Numbered from the stretch's first letter, positions 1 to 9,802 are shown. The stretch: 50,346 nucleotides of DNA from Chitinophagaceae bacterium (GCA_003168265.1 PMSV01000010.1:1-50346); one strand, 5' to 3'. Made by a program: numbers and translations. Notes: generated by a model not told the origin, from the letters alone.

Positions 1-3000
1 TGCCGAATTGCATGATCCATCTTGAGCCGGTCATGGTTGCATTGTTGTTCAAATAGGTAAGATTGGGATTGTCCACGAAACTGGTTGTATAGGGCGTTTG
101 ATTGTTATCAGCATAGGGGATTGAAAACAGGGGCGTTTTGCCATCCGCTGCCATTCCTTCGAATTTGATAAGATTCGTAACAGCGGGCTGTTTGATGATT
201 CCCCAATATTTGTTTAACAAGTTACCTGCATTAAGTAAGTCCAGGCTGAGACGAAGGGTATGCTTGTCTTTATCTTCTCCGTTCCTGACCCAGGTATAAA
301 TATCTTCAGTGATATTCAAATCCAGATGCTTGAAGTAAGGATAGACGACAGAGTTGGCCTGTGCGTATTGACCGCGATGCGTTGCCAGATAATGATCCTG
401 ACCGATGAAGTTGTTCAACTGGTTCCATATCTGTGCGGATGTGCGGGGATCGGAAGAAGTTCCCGTTGTTATACCTGATCGGGTGGCCTTGTTATAGGAA
501 CCAGCATCTATCAGGTTAATTTCTGATGCGTTTCTAGGAATATATATAAGGTCATTGGCGGTATTGCCGTCTCCGTTCAGGTCTCCGTTATAAACGTATG
601 AGGTAACTCCTGCCGGAGCGGCTTCGAATATCGCGCCGAATGAGGTGGCGAAATGTTTGGCGTACTCAATCCGGTAGGTGCCTGTAGCTATTACCCTGTT
701 TGGCTGTACCCAGGAAGGACGGGCATCAGTCGGCGTGTTGGGATCGGTATTTGCAACGGGTCTGGCAGACCACAGTGAACTGGCTGTAGATCCGTTTTCC
801 ATGGTTGTCCTGGCATCACTGTGCGAGTATGCGACACTAACTGCTAGATGACCCCAGGTCTTTTGAATCCTAAGCGTGGCTGCATAGGAATATCCCAGAT
901 GGGTATTTGCCAACAGAACTGCACTTGACAGTTTGGGGTTTTGAAGGCTGGAACCGGAATAATAATATAGATTGGAAGAGTTGGTGCCGCTGGTTGCAGT
1001 TCCAACTGTGTCATAACGAATCCTGTTATCCGGCCCGTTCGAAATAGCAAATCCGTTGCTTTCATTGAGATTCGTATTTGACATATAGGTGGCATTGATG
1101 TCTTTTGTGTAAGTGAATTCGCCGGTAAGTACCCAGTCTTCGGGCAGTTTCTTATCTAAACCTATGCTGGTCTTGAGTTTAGTAGGGTATTTGAAATTCT
1201 TGTCGGTGATGTCGACGCCATATCCTGTAGGAGTGGAGGTCTGGCTCTGCCCCGTCGTGGTCAGGTAATTGTTCAGGCCCTGTTGGGAAGTGGGGTAGAA
1301 GGGGGCATTTGTCTCGGTAAAGGAGCCGAATTGCACTCCATTGTTGGCTGCCTGGTTTTCCACCCAGACAAAGGGAGGAGCACCTTCAAATATGCCGGCA
1401 CCCCCTCTTAATTGCCAGGTCCTGTCACCAGTGATGTCCCAATTGAATCCGACGCGGGGAGAAAAGATCAGGAAGCTCTCAGGTGCGCTTCCGACATTAT
1501 ATTGTGCTCCATTTTTGAAAGCGAGGGCATCGAAATTCGGGTTGTCTGTGAACTTATTTTCGTAGGTCGTATAATCGAGCCGGACTCCGTAGGTCAATGT
1601 AAAGTTATTTGTAGCGCGCCATTTATCCTGGGCAAAGAGGCTGAGGTTGGCAGCTCCGGCATAAGCCCATGGGAAGGCCCCATTAGGCAGGGTTGAATAT
1701 TCCTGGAAATAGGTCGCAGCGGCGGCACCGGAATAGAAAGCATCGAGGCTGCTGAATTGATAAGCTCCGTTGTAAGCGGGCGCAAAGGCGTTTTGGTATT
1801 TCTTATAGCTGTTTTGGGTTCCAATTGTGATCTCATGCGCTCCTGTGTAGTAACTGAAGATATCATTCAACTGCCAGGAATCCATGTTGAGGTGGTTATT
1901 ATAGGTATAGGGCTCATATCCGAAACTTGTATAAATATTGCCGCTATTGAGGATATCCACCAGGGGAAATGTCAGAGAGGAAGAATGCGGACTTCTGAAA
2001 TCTCTTTCCTGGGTATAACCGATCTGGAATTTATTCGAGGTCTTATTTGTAAAACGGGAATTCAATTCCAGTATGAATATATTGAGGTCATTGTTGATCC
2101 GGTAACCACTTCCATAAAAAGGCATGGAATAGGTGCCAGGCTGTCCACCCGTGACTTGTCCGCTTCCGGGTCTGCTGGTGCTTGCAAATTGGTCTGCATA
2201 GGATTTCAAATAATTGTATTTAAAGGAGAGTGTATTGCGGGAGTCTATGTTGAGGTCAATCCTCGCATCCACTTTATAACTGTTGGTTTTGAAGGAATAA
2301 CCTTCGAAAGAGCCTGGATCGTAATTGTAAGTGCTCTTCAGGTAATTAGCCAGGGCCATCAAAGTATCTGTGTTGGCTTGGGAAACCAAACCCGCTACCG
2401 GAGGATTAGTGGCACTTGATGCAATGACGCTTGTCGCCGGAGCGCTCTGGAGATCCTGCTCTGCATTGATAAAGAAGAATAATTTGTCTTTTATGACGGG
2501 TCCGCCAATGCTGGCTCCGAGAATGTCATAGTTGAAGGGTGTCTTAGCGATGGTAGTATTCTCGACTTTGTATCCCTGAGTTCCGGGTCCACGGATATAA
2601 TCATAGACAGAACCCTTAAACTGGTTGGTACCGCTTCGCGTAACTGAATTGACGCCGGCTCCTGTAAATCCACCCTGGCGTACGTCGTAGGGGGAGATGT
2701 TGACCTGGATCTGATCGATGGCGTCAAGTGCGATGGGTTGCGCGTTAGCCTGTCCCCCAAGGGTTCCTGAAAGACCAAAGGAATTGTTGAAATCTGCTCC
2801 ATCTACCGTGATATTGTTATAAGAAGCAGTGATCCCGCTAAAACTCAATCCGTTGGAAGTGGGTTCGATCCTGGTGAAATCGGAGACTGCACGGGTCACT
2901 GTGGGAAGCTGTTCGATCTGGGAGCGGTTGATGATTTCCTGACTGCCCGTGTGTGCGTTGTTGAATATTTTATTCTGTCTTTGGGCGGATACAACGACTT

Positions 3001-3343
3001 CGGTTAACTGCTTTGATTCAGGCGTCAGGTTGAAATCTGCGGTAAAATCCTGGCCCAGGGTCAGGATGATATTTTCTTGCTTTTCCAACTTATACCCTAC
3101 ATATGTGATGGTCAGAATATAGGGTCCGCCTACTCTTAGGCCTGCCAGATTGAAACGGCCGTCTTTTCGGGTTGTGGTCGTGTATTTTGTACCGGTAGGA
3201 GTATGCAAGGCGACAACCGTAGCGCCGGACAAACCTGTCTTGCCATCTGTTACAGTTCCCAGAATCTGGGAAGTGGTTTCCTGTGCATTGAGGGAATAGC
3301 CACTGATAGCAAAAATTGCAATTAATAGCAGTTTTTTCAGCAT
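1..3343 (-). CDS. TonB-dependent receptor with carboxypeptidase-like regulatory domain, 3' end beyond window
   Basis: Outer-membrane active-transport receptor; the substrate is unknown. The reading frame is open from an ATG at 3343 down to base 1 (about 1114 residues) without a stop. It begins with a signal peptide (MLKKLLLIAIFAISGYSLNA), followed by a carboxypeptidase-like regulatory domain (about residues 24-105, with a GTVTDGKTGLSGATV core), a plug (from about residue 115, VVVSAQRQNKIFNN) and a long beta-barrel rich in Tyr/Asn loops. The last residues in the window, SRWIMQFG, look like the final beta-strand, so probably fewer than ten residues are missing. No SusD-like partner is visible on this side, and the plug and barrel style resembles Oar/OmpA-type receptors more than SusC. 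Numerous out-of-frame ORFs inside it are shadows. Confidence 0.9.
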   Translation of the reverse strand, partial: MLKKLLLIAIFAISGYSLNAQETTSQILGTVTDGKTGLSGATVVALHTPTGTKYTTTTRKDGRFNLAGLRVGGPYILTITYVGYKLEKQENIILTLGQDFTADFNLTPESKQLTEVVVSAQRQNKIFNNAHTGSQEIINRSQIEQLPTVTRAVSDFTRIEPTSNGLSFSGITASYNNITVDGADFNNSFGLSGTLGGQANAQPIALDAIDQIQVNISPYDVRQGGFTGAGVNSVTRSGTNQFKGSVYDYIRGPGTQGYKVENTTIAKTPFNYDILGASIGGPVIKDKLFFFINAEQDLQSAPATSVIASSATNPPVAGLVSQANTDTLMALANYLKSTYNYDPGSFEGYSFKTNSYKVDARIDLNIDSRNTLSFKYNYLKSYADQFASTSRPGSGQVTGGQPGTYSMPFYGSGYRINNDLNIFILELNSRFTNKTSNKFQIGYTQERDFRSPHSSSLTFPLVDILNSGNIYTSFGYEPYTYNNHLNMDSWQLNDIFSYYTGAHEITIGTQNSYKKYQNAFAPAYNGAYQFSSLDAFYSGAAAATYFQEYSTLPNGAFPWAYAGAANLSLFAQDKWRATNNFTLTYGVRLDYTTYENKFTDNPNFDALAFKNGAQYNVGSAPESFLIFSPRVGFNWDITGDRTWQLRGGAGIFEGAPPFVWVENQAANNGVQFGSFTETNAPFYPTSQQGLNNYLTTTGQSQTSTPTGYGVDITDKNFKYPTKLKTSIGLDKKLPEDWVLTGEFTYTKDINATYMSNTNLNESNGFAISNGPDNRIRYDTVGTATSGTNSSNLYYYSGSSLQNPKLSSAVLLANTHLGYSYAATLRIQKTWGHLAVSVAYSHSDARTTMENGSTASSLWSARPVANTDPNTPTDARPSWVQPNRVIATGTYRIEYAKHFATSFGAIFEAAPAGVTSYVYNGDLNGDGNTANDLIYIPRNASEINLIDAGSYNKATRSGITTGTSSDPRTSAQIWNQLNNFIGQDHYLATHRGQYAQANSVVYPYFKHLDLNITEDIYTWVRNGEDKDKHTLRLSLDLLNAGNLLNKYWGIIKQPAVTNLIKFEGMAADGKTPLFSIPYADNNQTPYTTSFVDNPNLTYLNNNATMTGSRWIMQFG

Positions 3344-3586
3344 ATTTATCAGTTTTTGGTTGCAAATAAACAGTCTAAATAATAAAGCAGTATTACCGCT
3401 TCATTAAGAAATTATAAACACATGGCAGGAATTATTGGGAAAATATTGGAGCGGGTACCTGAGATATGGTATTGCAAAGGAACAAAAAATATTTTTTCCA
3501 AACTCACCGCAAATAAAATATCTCAATCTTTAATGAAATATATGGAATGTTTTAAGGTTCAGTAAAACTGGTTGTGAATGCCAATA

Positions 3587-4093
3587 CTAATCAGCAGATT
3601 TTTTTAATGCATCTAATAAAGTGGCTGGTTTTTGATTCCCTTCAAAGGTGGCCACCAGCTTTCCTTTTTTGTCATAGAGTGCAAGAAATGGAAAACTGTG
3701 CATATTGTAATTGGGCGGGATTTTATATTGTTCATCCCTTCCCATTTTGATATTGGGGTATTTCGCGATCTCGAATTTTTCATAAAACTCCTTTATTTCC
3801 TTCAATGAAAAATAACTCGCCATCAGGATCTCCACATTCTTAAACTGGTCCATGGATTCAAGCAAGTCCTTTGTCTGGTGCTTGCAATGGTCGCATTCCG
3901 GACTAAAATACATTATAATAGTTTCCCTGTGTTTTTTCAAATCATTATTCGTGAAGTATCCTGAGCTGTCCACTTTCAGGACATGGAAGACAGGAATGAT
4001 GGGGGAGTTGGTTTTCTCTGCAGGAGGGTTTTGCTGGGCTAATACGGATAAGGTAATCAGGAGAGCGCAGACTGCCAGTGCGATTTTTTTCAT
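3587..4093 (-). CDS. Secreted thioredoxin-fold protein
   Basis: A 168-residue exported thioredoxin-like protein, probably a periplasmic or membrane-associated thiol-disulfide protein. It has an N-terminal signal peptide (MKKIALAVCALLITLSVLAQ) and a redox motif C67-D-H-C70 in the context YFSPECDHC. A typical cis-proline loop follows (HSFPFLALYDK) and then a closing strand with KGKLVATFEG. The CDHC motif is less common than CGPC or CPPC. Length fits a single thioredoxin domain with no extra TlpA N-terminal region. It is transcribed away from efp and is separated from the TonB receptor by about 240 bp in which I see no gene. The partner and substrate cannot be read from the sequence. Confidence 0.8.
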   Translation of the reverse strand: MKKIALAVCALLITLSVLAQQNPPAEKTNSPIIPVFHVLKVDSSGYFTNNDLKKHRETIIMYFSPECDHCKHQTKDLLESMDQFKNVEILMASYFSLKEIKEFYEKFEIAKYPNIKMGRDEQYKIPPNYNMHSFPFLALYDKKGKLVATFEGNQKPATLLDALKKSAD

Positions 4094-4336
4094 AAAATGC
4101 TTTATATAAAGTATTTACAAATGTAGATAGAAAAACGGAAAAATTTATTTGGCTCATTATGAATTATGCCTTGATTTATACAAATATGATTCCCGGGATG
4201 GCCATTTATATATTTTTTTGGAAATGATATTTTCGTATTCGTAAATAGCTCAAGAAAAATTACCAAATTTAGGTTTCCTGCTTTTATTGAAACATCATTT
4301 TCGGCTATAAGTGGCTTTTCGTGCAGTATTGTCTTC

Positions 4337-4367
4337 TTTGTCAGGTCCACATTTTACACTATGTTTG
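4337..4367 (+). promoter_or_regulatory. Bacteroidota-type promoter of efp-accB-accC
   Basis: TTTG at 4337-4340 is followed, after exactly 19 bp, by TATGTTTG at 4360-4367. This is a full match to the Bacteroidota housekeeping promoter consensus (TTTG, N19, TAnnTTTG). It lies about 30 bp before the efp start codon, giving a short leader. The remainder of the 304-bp gap 4094-4397 is AT-rich and shows no other gene. Confidence 0.75.
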
Positions 4368-4397
4368 CCGCCCTATCATATAAATTTTTTTTGTTTT

Positions 4398-4964
4398 ATG
4401 GCAAATACAGCAGATATCAGCCGGGGAATGATCATCAAACTGGACGGAAGCCTTTATACGGTGATCGAATTCGGTGAGAACAAGACTGCAAGAGCGGCTG
4501 CTAAAGTGTGGGCAAAATTGAAGGGTGTCGACAATTCCCGTTCGATTGAAAAAACCTGGAACAGCGGGGACACAATACATCCGGTCAGGGTGGAGAAAAA
4601 GAATTACCAATTTCTTTATAAGGACGATACGGGATATAATTTCATGGATAATGAGACTTTTGAACAATTGGCCTTACAGGAAAACATAGTGGATGCTCCT
4701 CAATTCCTCAAAGAAGGACAGGAGGTGGCCGTATTGGTGAATACTGAGACCGAACAACCCATGAGTGTTGAATTGCCTGATAAGATCGTTCTGAAAGTCA
4801 CTTATTCAGAGCCTGGAGTTAAGGGTGACACGGCAACGCGTACCTTGAAACAGGCAAAGGTGGAAACAGGCGCTACGGTAAATGTTCCTCTTTTTGTCAA
4901 TGAAGGTGAATTGATCCGGGTCAACACCAAAACGGGTGAGTATGTGGAACGGGTTAAAGAATAA
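4398..4964 (+). CDS. efp: Translation elongation factor P
   Basis: EF-P relieves ribosomes stalled at polyproline stretches. The protein is 188 residues, the usual family length, when started at the ATG at 4398 (MANTADISRGMIIKLDGS); an in-frame upstream start at 4311 would precede the promoter and add a non-homologous extension. The KOW-like N-terminal domain, the OB domain (VELPDKIVLKVTYSEPGVKGDTAT) and the C-terminal signature (GELIRVNTKTGEYVERVKE) are all present. The tip loop reads NKTARAAA, so Arg32 sits where E. coli has modified Lys34. Pseudomonas EF-P has NKSGRNAA with rhamnosylated Arg32 at the same numbering. No EarP-like glycosyltransferase gene is next to it. accB and accC follow in the same direction, a common Bacteroidota arrangement. 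Confidence 0.97.
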   Translation: MANTADISRGMIIKLDGSLYTVIEFGENKTARAAAKVWAKLKGVDNSRSIEKTWNSGDTIHPVRVEKKNYQFLYKDDTGYNFMDNETFEQLALQENIVDAPQFLKEGQEVAVLVNTETEQPMSVELPDKIVLKVTYSEPGVKGDTATRTLKQAKVETGATVNVPLFVNEGELIRVNTKTGEYVERVKE

Positions 4965-5032
4965 ATCGTCAGGTCGGTTTTAGTTTTTCCCTTATCTTAG
5001 TTCTCCCATTCTCTAACTGTAAATTCATTAAA

Positions 5033-5530
5033 ATGGATTTTAAACAGATTCAGGAGTTGATCAAAATGGTCAACAAATCTAATATCGGTGAAGTGACTGT
5101 CGAAGAAAAGGGGTTCAGGATCACCATTAAGCAAAAAGAAGAACCAGCACAGAACTTGATTGCTGCCCCGATTCAGGCCCCAACCTATGTTACTGCGCAA
5201 CCTGCAATCGGACCTGCTGTTTCCAGCCCGGCTACCGTAGCAGAAAAGCCCAAGAGTCCGGATAGTTCAGCCTCTAATGCTGCAGAGAACCTGCTTACAA
5301 TCAAGAGTCCCATGATCGGAACTTTTTATCGAAGTTCCTCCCCAGATAAACCTGCCTTTGTAAATGTCGGCGATGAAATCGATGCCGGAAAAGTTGTATG
5401 TATCATTGAAGCCATGAAACTCTTTAATGAGATCGAAAGTGAAGTAAAAGGAAAAATTGTCAAAGTGCTGGTGGATGATGCTTCCCCAGTCGAATATGAT
5501 CAACCCCTGTTTTTAGTTGAACCTGCATAA
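5033..5530 (+). CDS. accB: Biotin carboxyl carrier protein of acetyl-CoA carboxylase
   Basis: Carries the biotin that is carboxylated by AccC and passed to the carboxyltransferase for malonyl-CoA synthesis (fatty acid synthesis, cytoplasm). It is 165 residues: an N-terminal domain (MDFKQIQELIKMV), a Pro/Ala-rich linker at about residues 40-85, and a C-terminal biotinyl domain with the biotin-accepting lysine K129 in EAMKLFNEIE. It starts 68 bp after efp and is followed 77 bp later by accC, so the three genes probably form one operon from the promoter at 4337. Confidence 0.96.
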   Translation: MDFKQIQELIKMVNKSNIGEVTVEEKGFRITIKQKEEPAQNLIAAPIQAPTYVTAQPAIGPAVSSPATVAEKPKSPDSSASNAAENLLTIKSPMIGTFYRSSSPDKPAFVNVGDEIDAGKVVCIIEAMKLFNEIESEVKGKIVKVLVDDASPVEYDQPLFLVEPA

Positions 5531-5607
5531 GAAACAGATCCCCCGGCTTATTGGGGCGGTCAGGCGCGTGTTCCTTTAGCAGATGATCAATTTATTACAT
5601 TATCGCT

Positions 5608-6945
5608 ATGTTCAAAAAAATATTGATTGCGAACCGTGGAGAAATTGCGCTGCGCATCATCAGGACCTGCCGCGAAATGGGTATCAAAACGATTGCAGTA
5701 TACTCCACCGCCGATAAGGACAGTCTTCATGTGAAATTTGCAGATGAGGCCGTCTGCATAGGTAAACCAGCCAGTTCGGATTCTTACCTTAATATTGCTC
5801 ATATAATGGCGGCCGCAGAAATTACCAATGCGGATGCCATTCACCCTGGCTATGGTTTTTTGGCAGAGAACGCTAAATTTTCCGAGATCTGCGGAGAGCA
5901 TGGAATCAAATTCATCGGCCCGACTCCCGCGATGATCAATGCAATGGGGGACAAAATCACGGCTAAGGAAACTATGATCAAGGCTGGTGTTCCGGTTGTC
6001 CCGGGCGGAGAAGGATTATTGGAAAGCCTGGATCATGCCTTGAGGCTGGCAAACGAAATCGGCTACCCGGTCATCCTGAAGGCTACTGCTGGCGGAGGAG
6101 GCAAGGGCATGCGAGTTGTCTGGGAAGATGGGGATATGGAAAGATCCTTCAATACAGCCAAGGCGGAAGCCGGGGCTGCCTTTAAGAACGATGGGATCTA
6201 TATGGAAAAATTTGTAGAAGAGCCCCGTCATATCGAAATCCAGATAGCCGGGGATCAGTACGGAAGGGTTTCCCATCTAAGTGAAAGAGATTGCTCTATT
6301 CAGCGCCGGCACCAGAAGCTCGTTGAAGAATCTCCTTCTCCTTTCATGACTCCGGAATTGCGTCAGCGCATGGGAGATGCGGCGATCAAGGCTGCTTCTG
6401 CCATCAATTATGAAAGCGTTGGAACCATTGAGTTCCTTGTCGATAAGCATCGAAATTTTTATTTCATGGAGATGAATACGCGTATCCAGGTAGAGCATTG
6501 CGTGACGGAAGAAGTGACCAATTTTGACCTGATCAAAGAACAAATCAAAATAGCCATTGGTGAACCAATCAGCGGGACAAATTACGAACCTCAGGGACAT
6601 GCCATCGAATGCCGAATCAATGCAGAGGACCCCTACAATGATTTCCGTCCTTCTCCCGGAAAAATAACCGTTTTACACCAACCGGGCGGGCATGGCATTC
6701 GGGTTGATTCTCATGCTTATGCCGGATATACGATTCCGCCATATTATGACTCAATGATTGCCAAGATCATCGCTGTGGCGCGTACGAGAGAGGAGGCGAT
6801 CAATACTATGCATAGGTCCTTAAGTGAATATGTGATCGAGGGCATTAAAACCACGATCCCCTTTCATCTTCAACTCATGAAAGACGAACGCTTTCGCAGC
6901 GGAGATTTCAACACCAAATTCCTGGAATCTTTCAAATTACTATGA
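5608..6945 (+). CDS. accC: Acetyl-CoA carboxylase, biotin carboxylase subunit
   Basis: ATP-dependent carboxylation of biotin on AccB, the first half-reaction of acetyl-CoA carboxylase. The 445-residue length matches the family. It contains the N-terminal biotin carboxylase domain ([25 protein letters not shown]), the glycine-rich ATP-grasp loop ([11 protein letters not shown]), the catalytic region [16 protein letters not shown], and the C-terminal domain ([13 protein letters not shown], then RPSPGKI). It lies directly downstream of accB and ends at a strong hairpin terminator at 6964, which closes the efp-accB-accC unit. Confidence 0.97.
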   Translation: MFKKILIANRGEIALRIIRTCREMGIKTIAVYSTADKDSLHVKFADEAVCIGKPASSDSYLNIAHIMAAAEITNADAIHPGYGFLAENAKFSEICGEHGIKFIGPTPAMINAMGDKITAKETMIKAGVPVVPGGEGLLESLDHALRLANEIGYPVILKATAGGGGKGMRVVWEDGDMERSFNTAKAEAGAAFKNDGIYMEKFVEEPRHIEIQIAGDQYGRVSHLSERDCSIQRRHQKLVEESPSPFMTPELRQRMGDAAIKAASAINYESVGTIEFLVDKHRNFYFMEMNTRIQVEHCVTEEVTNFDLIKEQIKIAIGEPISGTNYEPQGHAIECRINAEDPYNDFRPSPGKITVLHQPGGHGIRVDSHAYAGYTIPPYYDSMIAKIIAVARTREEAINTMHRSLSEYVIEGIKTTIPFHLQLMKDERFRSGDFNTKFLESFKLL

Positions 6946-6963
6946 CCGTTCCGGTTATTAGAA

Positions 6964-7001
6964 ACAGGGCCTGGCTGAGAATGCCGGGCTCTGTAGTTTT
7001 T
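6964..7001 (+). terminator. Rho-independent terminator after accC
   Basis: A 12-bp stem (6964-6975 with 6983-6994, including two G-U pairs) and a 7-nt loop are followed by AGTTTTT. It sits 19 bp after the accC stop and between convergent accC and ispH. Confidence 0.8.
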
Positions 7002-7027
7002 AGGGGCATTGAACTATGAACATACTT

Positions 7028-8266
7028 TCATGCAGAAATTCCGCTCCATTCTGATATTATTTCTTCAACCGATCTTTTTACCGGAAAAAAGGAGACAAGC
7101 CGCCGGATCACGGTTTCAACGATCGCATCCGGGCAGGAAGCGCCACTGGTGATCAGGACATTCACTGGTTGAATTGCCGGGAGATAATCTTTACTTGGGA
7201 CTTCCTGGTGTTTTTGAAGATCAAAATGCAGAATTTCGCTTTCGGATAGGATCTTTTCTTCAGTTACGATGAAATAGGTCTTTAATTTTTCCTCACACAA
7301 TTCTACGAGATGGGAAGTGTTTGAGGAATTGTACCCTCCAATTACAAGGGCGAAATCTGCCTTTGTTTCCAACATTCCCATGACTGCTGACTGGTTGTCA
7401 TTGGTAGCATAGCATAGGGTATCTCTGGTGTCGGCAAAATGTTCTTCAATGCCCGGGCCATCCGTTCCGTATTTTTCTATCATGACCTTTTTCAGGAAGT
7501 CTGCGATCGCCTGCGTATCACTGGCGAGCATGGTGGTCTGATTTACGACACCTATTCGTTTCAGATCGCTTAATGGATCGAATCCCGGACTAAATTGATT
7601 TTTAAACCTTTTATAAAATTCAGTGGCAGGCGTTTTTTCCAAAATAAATTCTGAAAGGAGAATAGCTTCGGACATATCATTGACAACGATGGCCGGACCG
7701 TGTAAGGCCGCATGAGAGAAAGTGGCCCTGGTTTCTTCATGCCGGGGCTTGCCATGGACAACAATGGTATAGTTCTTTCTTGCGATCTGTTCCGAACGTG
7801 TCCATACCTTTTCGACAAAAGGACAGGTGGTATTGTATTTTTCAGTCTGAATACCCAAAGCTTTCAATTTTCCCTCGATTTCCAACGTGGTCCCGAATGC
7901 GGGAATAATGACAATATCCTGCCGGTTGAGTTCTTCAAATCCAATCAATTCCTTTCCATAGTTATCCTGGATGAATTGCACTCCCCTGAATCTGAGTTCT
8001 GCATTCACATGGGGATTGTGAATCATTTCACTGAGCAAAAAGATACGTTTTCCAGGGTTTTCCTCCACTGTTTTGAAAGAGATCTCGATCGCATTTTCCA
8101 CTCCGTAACAAAATCCGAAATGCCGGGACAGGAAGATCCGGATCGGCCCGAAATCCAATAGAGTGGGACTAAAATCCTTTTTCATCTTGTCCTGGAATCT
8201 GCGTTGATTTTTAATTGCAGTTATCAGGGGACTTCTGTAGATATGCGGTACATCGAAGGTTTTCAT
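7028..8266 (-). CDS. ispH: 4-hydroxy-3-methylbut-2-enyl diphosphate reductase
   Basis: Last enzyme of the MEP isoprenoid pathway, an iron-sulfur enzyme making IPP and DMAPP. It is 412 residues, the long form usual in Bacteroidota rather than the form of about 315 residues in E. coli. Cluster cysteines are C53 (HFGFCYGVENA), C148 (TTCPFVEKVW) and C285 (DTLCYATNDNQ). The substrate-binding motif HEETRATFSHA is present. The N-terminal extension before the first motif (MKTFDVPHIYRSP) is typical of the long form and supports the start at 8266. That start codon lies at the edge of a dispersed repeat (8264-8361), so its upstream region is repeat DNA. Confidence 0.95.
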   Translation of the reverse strand: MKTFDVPHIYRSPLITAIKNQRRFQDKMKKDFSPTLLDFGPIRIFLSRHFGFCYGVENAIEISFKTVEENPGKRIFLLSEMIHNPHVNAELRFRGVQFIQDNYGKELIGFEELNRQDIVIIPAFGTTLEIEGKLKALGIQTEKYNTTCPFVEKVWTRSEQIARKNYTIVVHGKPRHEETRATFSHAALHGPAIVVNDMSEAILLSEFILEKTPATEFYKRFKNQFSPGFDPLSDLKRIGVVNQTTMLASDTQAIADFLKKVMIEKYGTDGPGIEEHFADTRDTLCYATNDNQSAVMGMLETKADFALVIGGYNSSNTSHLVELCEEKLKTYFIVTEEKILSESEILHFDLQKHQEVPSKDYLPAIQPVNVLITSGASCPDAIVETVIRRLVSFFPVKRSVEEIISEWSGISA

Positions 8267-8361
8267 CTGTATATTTATAGTCTTTTTAAGTTTGCCAGAT
8301 GGAAACTCGCATATTCATTACCTCTTGCTCTTGTGCGGAGAACGATCATTTCCGGTTTCAT
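8264..8361. repeat. Dispersed repeat, copy A, upstream of ispH
   Basis: A 98-bp unit beginning CATCTGTATATTTATAG at the ispH start codon (as complement), continuing TTTGCCAGATGGAAACTCGC and ending CGGTTTCAT at 8361. The same ordered blocks recur at 23177, 23263, 28839 and, truncated, 50328. CATCTG near the left end and CAGATG about 25 bp further form a short inverted repeat. No gene lies inside it. A separate small hairpin (8426-8441) stands in the remaining gap before the GH13 gene. Confidence 0.75.
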
Positions 8362-8483
8362 CCTGAACAAAGATAAATCAACAAAACAGCATTGGCTTCT
8401 TTAGAACGTCCCTGCTTCTAAATAGCCGATTCTTAAATCGGAGAGAGAAATTTCCTATCTTACCCGTTCATTTAACGAATAGC

Positions 8484-9758
8484 ATGAGCAATAGTTTTCA
8501 GCCGGTCGATTGGAGTCATGATTCCAATATTTATGAGATCAATATAAGGCAATATACCCAGGAAGGAACTTTTAAAGCTTTTGAAAACAACCTGCCCCGG
8601 TTAAGGGATATGGGCGTCGAAATCCTCTGGTTCATGCCCATCACGCCAATAAGCCTGGAAAAGAGAAAGGGAAGTCTGGGCAGTTACTATGCCTGTTCTG
8701 ATTATACATCAATAAACCCCGAATACGGAACTCTGGAGGATTTTAAAAACCTGGTTCGGTCCGCCCAGTCGATGGGATTTAAAGTTATTATTGATTGGGT
8801 TGCTAACCATACCGGATGGGATCATCATTGGACACGAGAACATCCCGAATTTTACGTTAAAGATCCGGACGGAAATTTTACTGAAATACATGGATGGGAC
8901 GATGTCATCGATTTGAATTATACCAATTCCGGACTTCGTCAGGCAATGAAGGAGGCCATGAAATTCTGGATCGATACCTGTGGTATCGATGGATTCCGCT
9001 GTGATATGGCTCATCTTGTTCCGCTGGATTTCTGGGTGGAGGCCAGAACCTATCTGGACCAGTTTAAAAAATTATTCTGGCTTGCGGAATGTGAGGAAGC
9101 CACTTATCACGGGGCTTTTGATACTACTTATACCTGGCGCTGGATGCATGTAACGGAAGAATTTGCACAGGACAAGTCTTCCCTTTCCGATTTGTGGGGG
9201 CTGTTACAACAATACCAGGAGGAGTTTCCAGCGAATGCTTATAGGGCTTATTTTACTTCTAATCACGACGAAAACACCTGGAATGGCACCGAGTATGAGA
9301 AATACGGCGATTTCGCAAGGAACCTGGCGGTTTTCAGTTGCCTGTGGAATGGTATCCCGCTGATCTATAGCGGCCAGGAAATGCCAAATCACAAAAGATT
9401 GAAATTTTTTGATAGGGATCCTATTGAGTGGAATGGCAGGTTTGATTTACATGATTTTTACAAGACCTTACTGAACCTACGTAAGTGCAATCCGGCCTTG
9501 CGTGCGGGGGATCAGGATATTTCAACTATCAAAACAGAGACTTCAGGGGATAACCGGGTATTTTCTTTTCTTCGGAAGAAAGGGGATCGGGAAGTCCTTG
9601 TGGCCTTAAATTTTACGGGAGAGCAATTGTCATTTGAATGGAAGGGGCAGTCCGTTAACGGGACTTTTAAAAGGGTATTTCAATCGGAGACCAGGGATTT
9701 TACACAGGATAAAGGGGCAGAACTGGATGCCTGGGATTTTTTGATATTCGAAAAATAG
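8484..9758 (+). CDS. GH13 alpha-amylase family glycosidase, cytoplasmic
   Basis: A glycoside hydrolase of the GH13 alpha-amylase family, likely acting on alpha-1,4-glucans or maltooligosaccharides. It is 424 residues and has no signal peptide. The four conserved regions are present: region I D104-WVANH, region II GFRCD174 (nucleophile), region III E202 (acid/base, FWLAECEE), and region IV SNHD262 (transition-state stabiliser). A short C-terminal beta domain follows from about residue 345 (DNRVFSFLRKKGDREVLVAL). Substrate and product preference (alpha-amylase, cyclomaltodextrinase or related) cannot be decided from these motifs. It stands alone, convergent with the HtrA-type protease gene. Confidence 0.88.
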   Translation: MSNSFQPVDWSHDSNIYEINIRQYTQEGTFKAFENNLPRLRDMGVEILWFMPITPISLEKRKGSLGSYYACSDYTSINPEYGTLEDFKNLVRSAQSMGFKVIIDWVANHTGWDHHWTREHPEFYVKDPDGNFTEIHGWDDVIDLNYTNSGLRQAMKEAMKFWIDTCGIDGFRCDMAHLVPLDFWVEARTYLDQFKKLFWLAECEEATYHGAFDTTYTWRWMHVTEEFAQDKSSLSDLWGLLQQYQEEFPANAYRAYFTSNHDENTWNGTEYEKYGDFARNLAVFSCLWNGIPLIYSGQEMPNHKRLKFFDRDPIEWNGRFDLHDFYKTLLNLRKCNPALRAGDQDISTIKTETSGDNRVFSFLRKKGDREVLVALNFTGEQLSFEWKGQSVNGTFKRVFQSETRDFTQDKGAELDAWDFLIFEK

Positions 9759-9773
9759 AGCTGAAGACATAAA

Positions 9774-9802
9774 GAGGCCGGCTCAGGAACTGAGCCGGCC
9801 TC
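9774..9802. terminator. Bidirectional hairpin between convergent genes
   Basis: A perfect 12-bp GC-rich stem (GAGGCCGGCTCA with its complement) and a 5-nt loop lie between the convergent GH13 and protease genes. There is no long T tract on the plus strand; on the minus strand the stem is followed by TTTATG. It probably serves as a shared terminator. Confidence 0.7.

Noticed and set aside
1757-2419. 220-residue plus-strand ORF
   Set aside because: It is antisense to the TonB receptor, has no family features and is a product of the receptor's codon pattern.
3090-3365. 91-residue ORF at the start of the TonB receptor gene
   Set aside because: It is out of frame with the receptor; the true frame starts at 3343 with a signal peptide and regulatory domain and runs to base 1.
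4311-4397. N-terminal extension of EF-P
   Set aside because: The extension is not conserved, contains the promoter and makes the protein too long.
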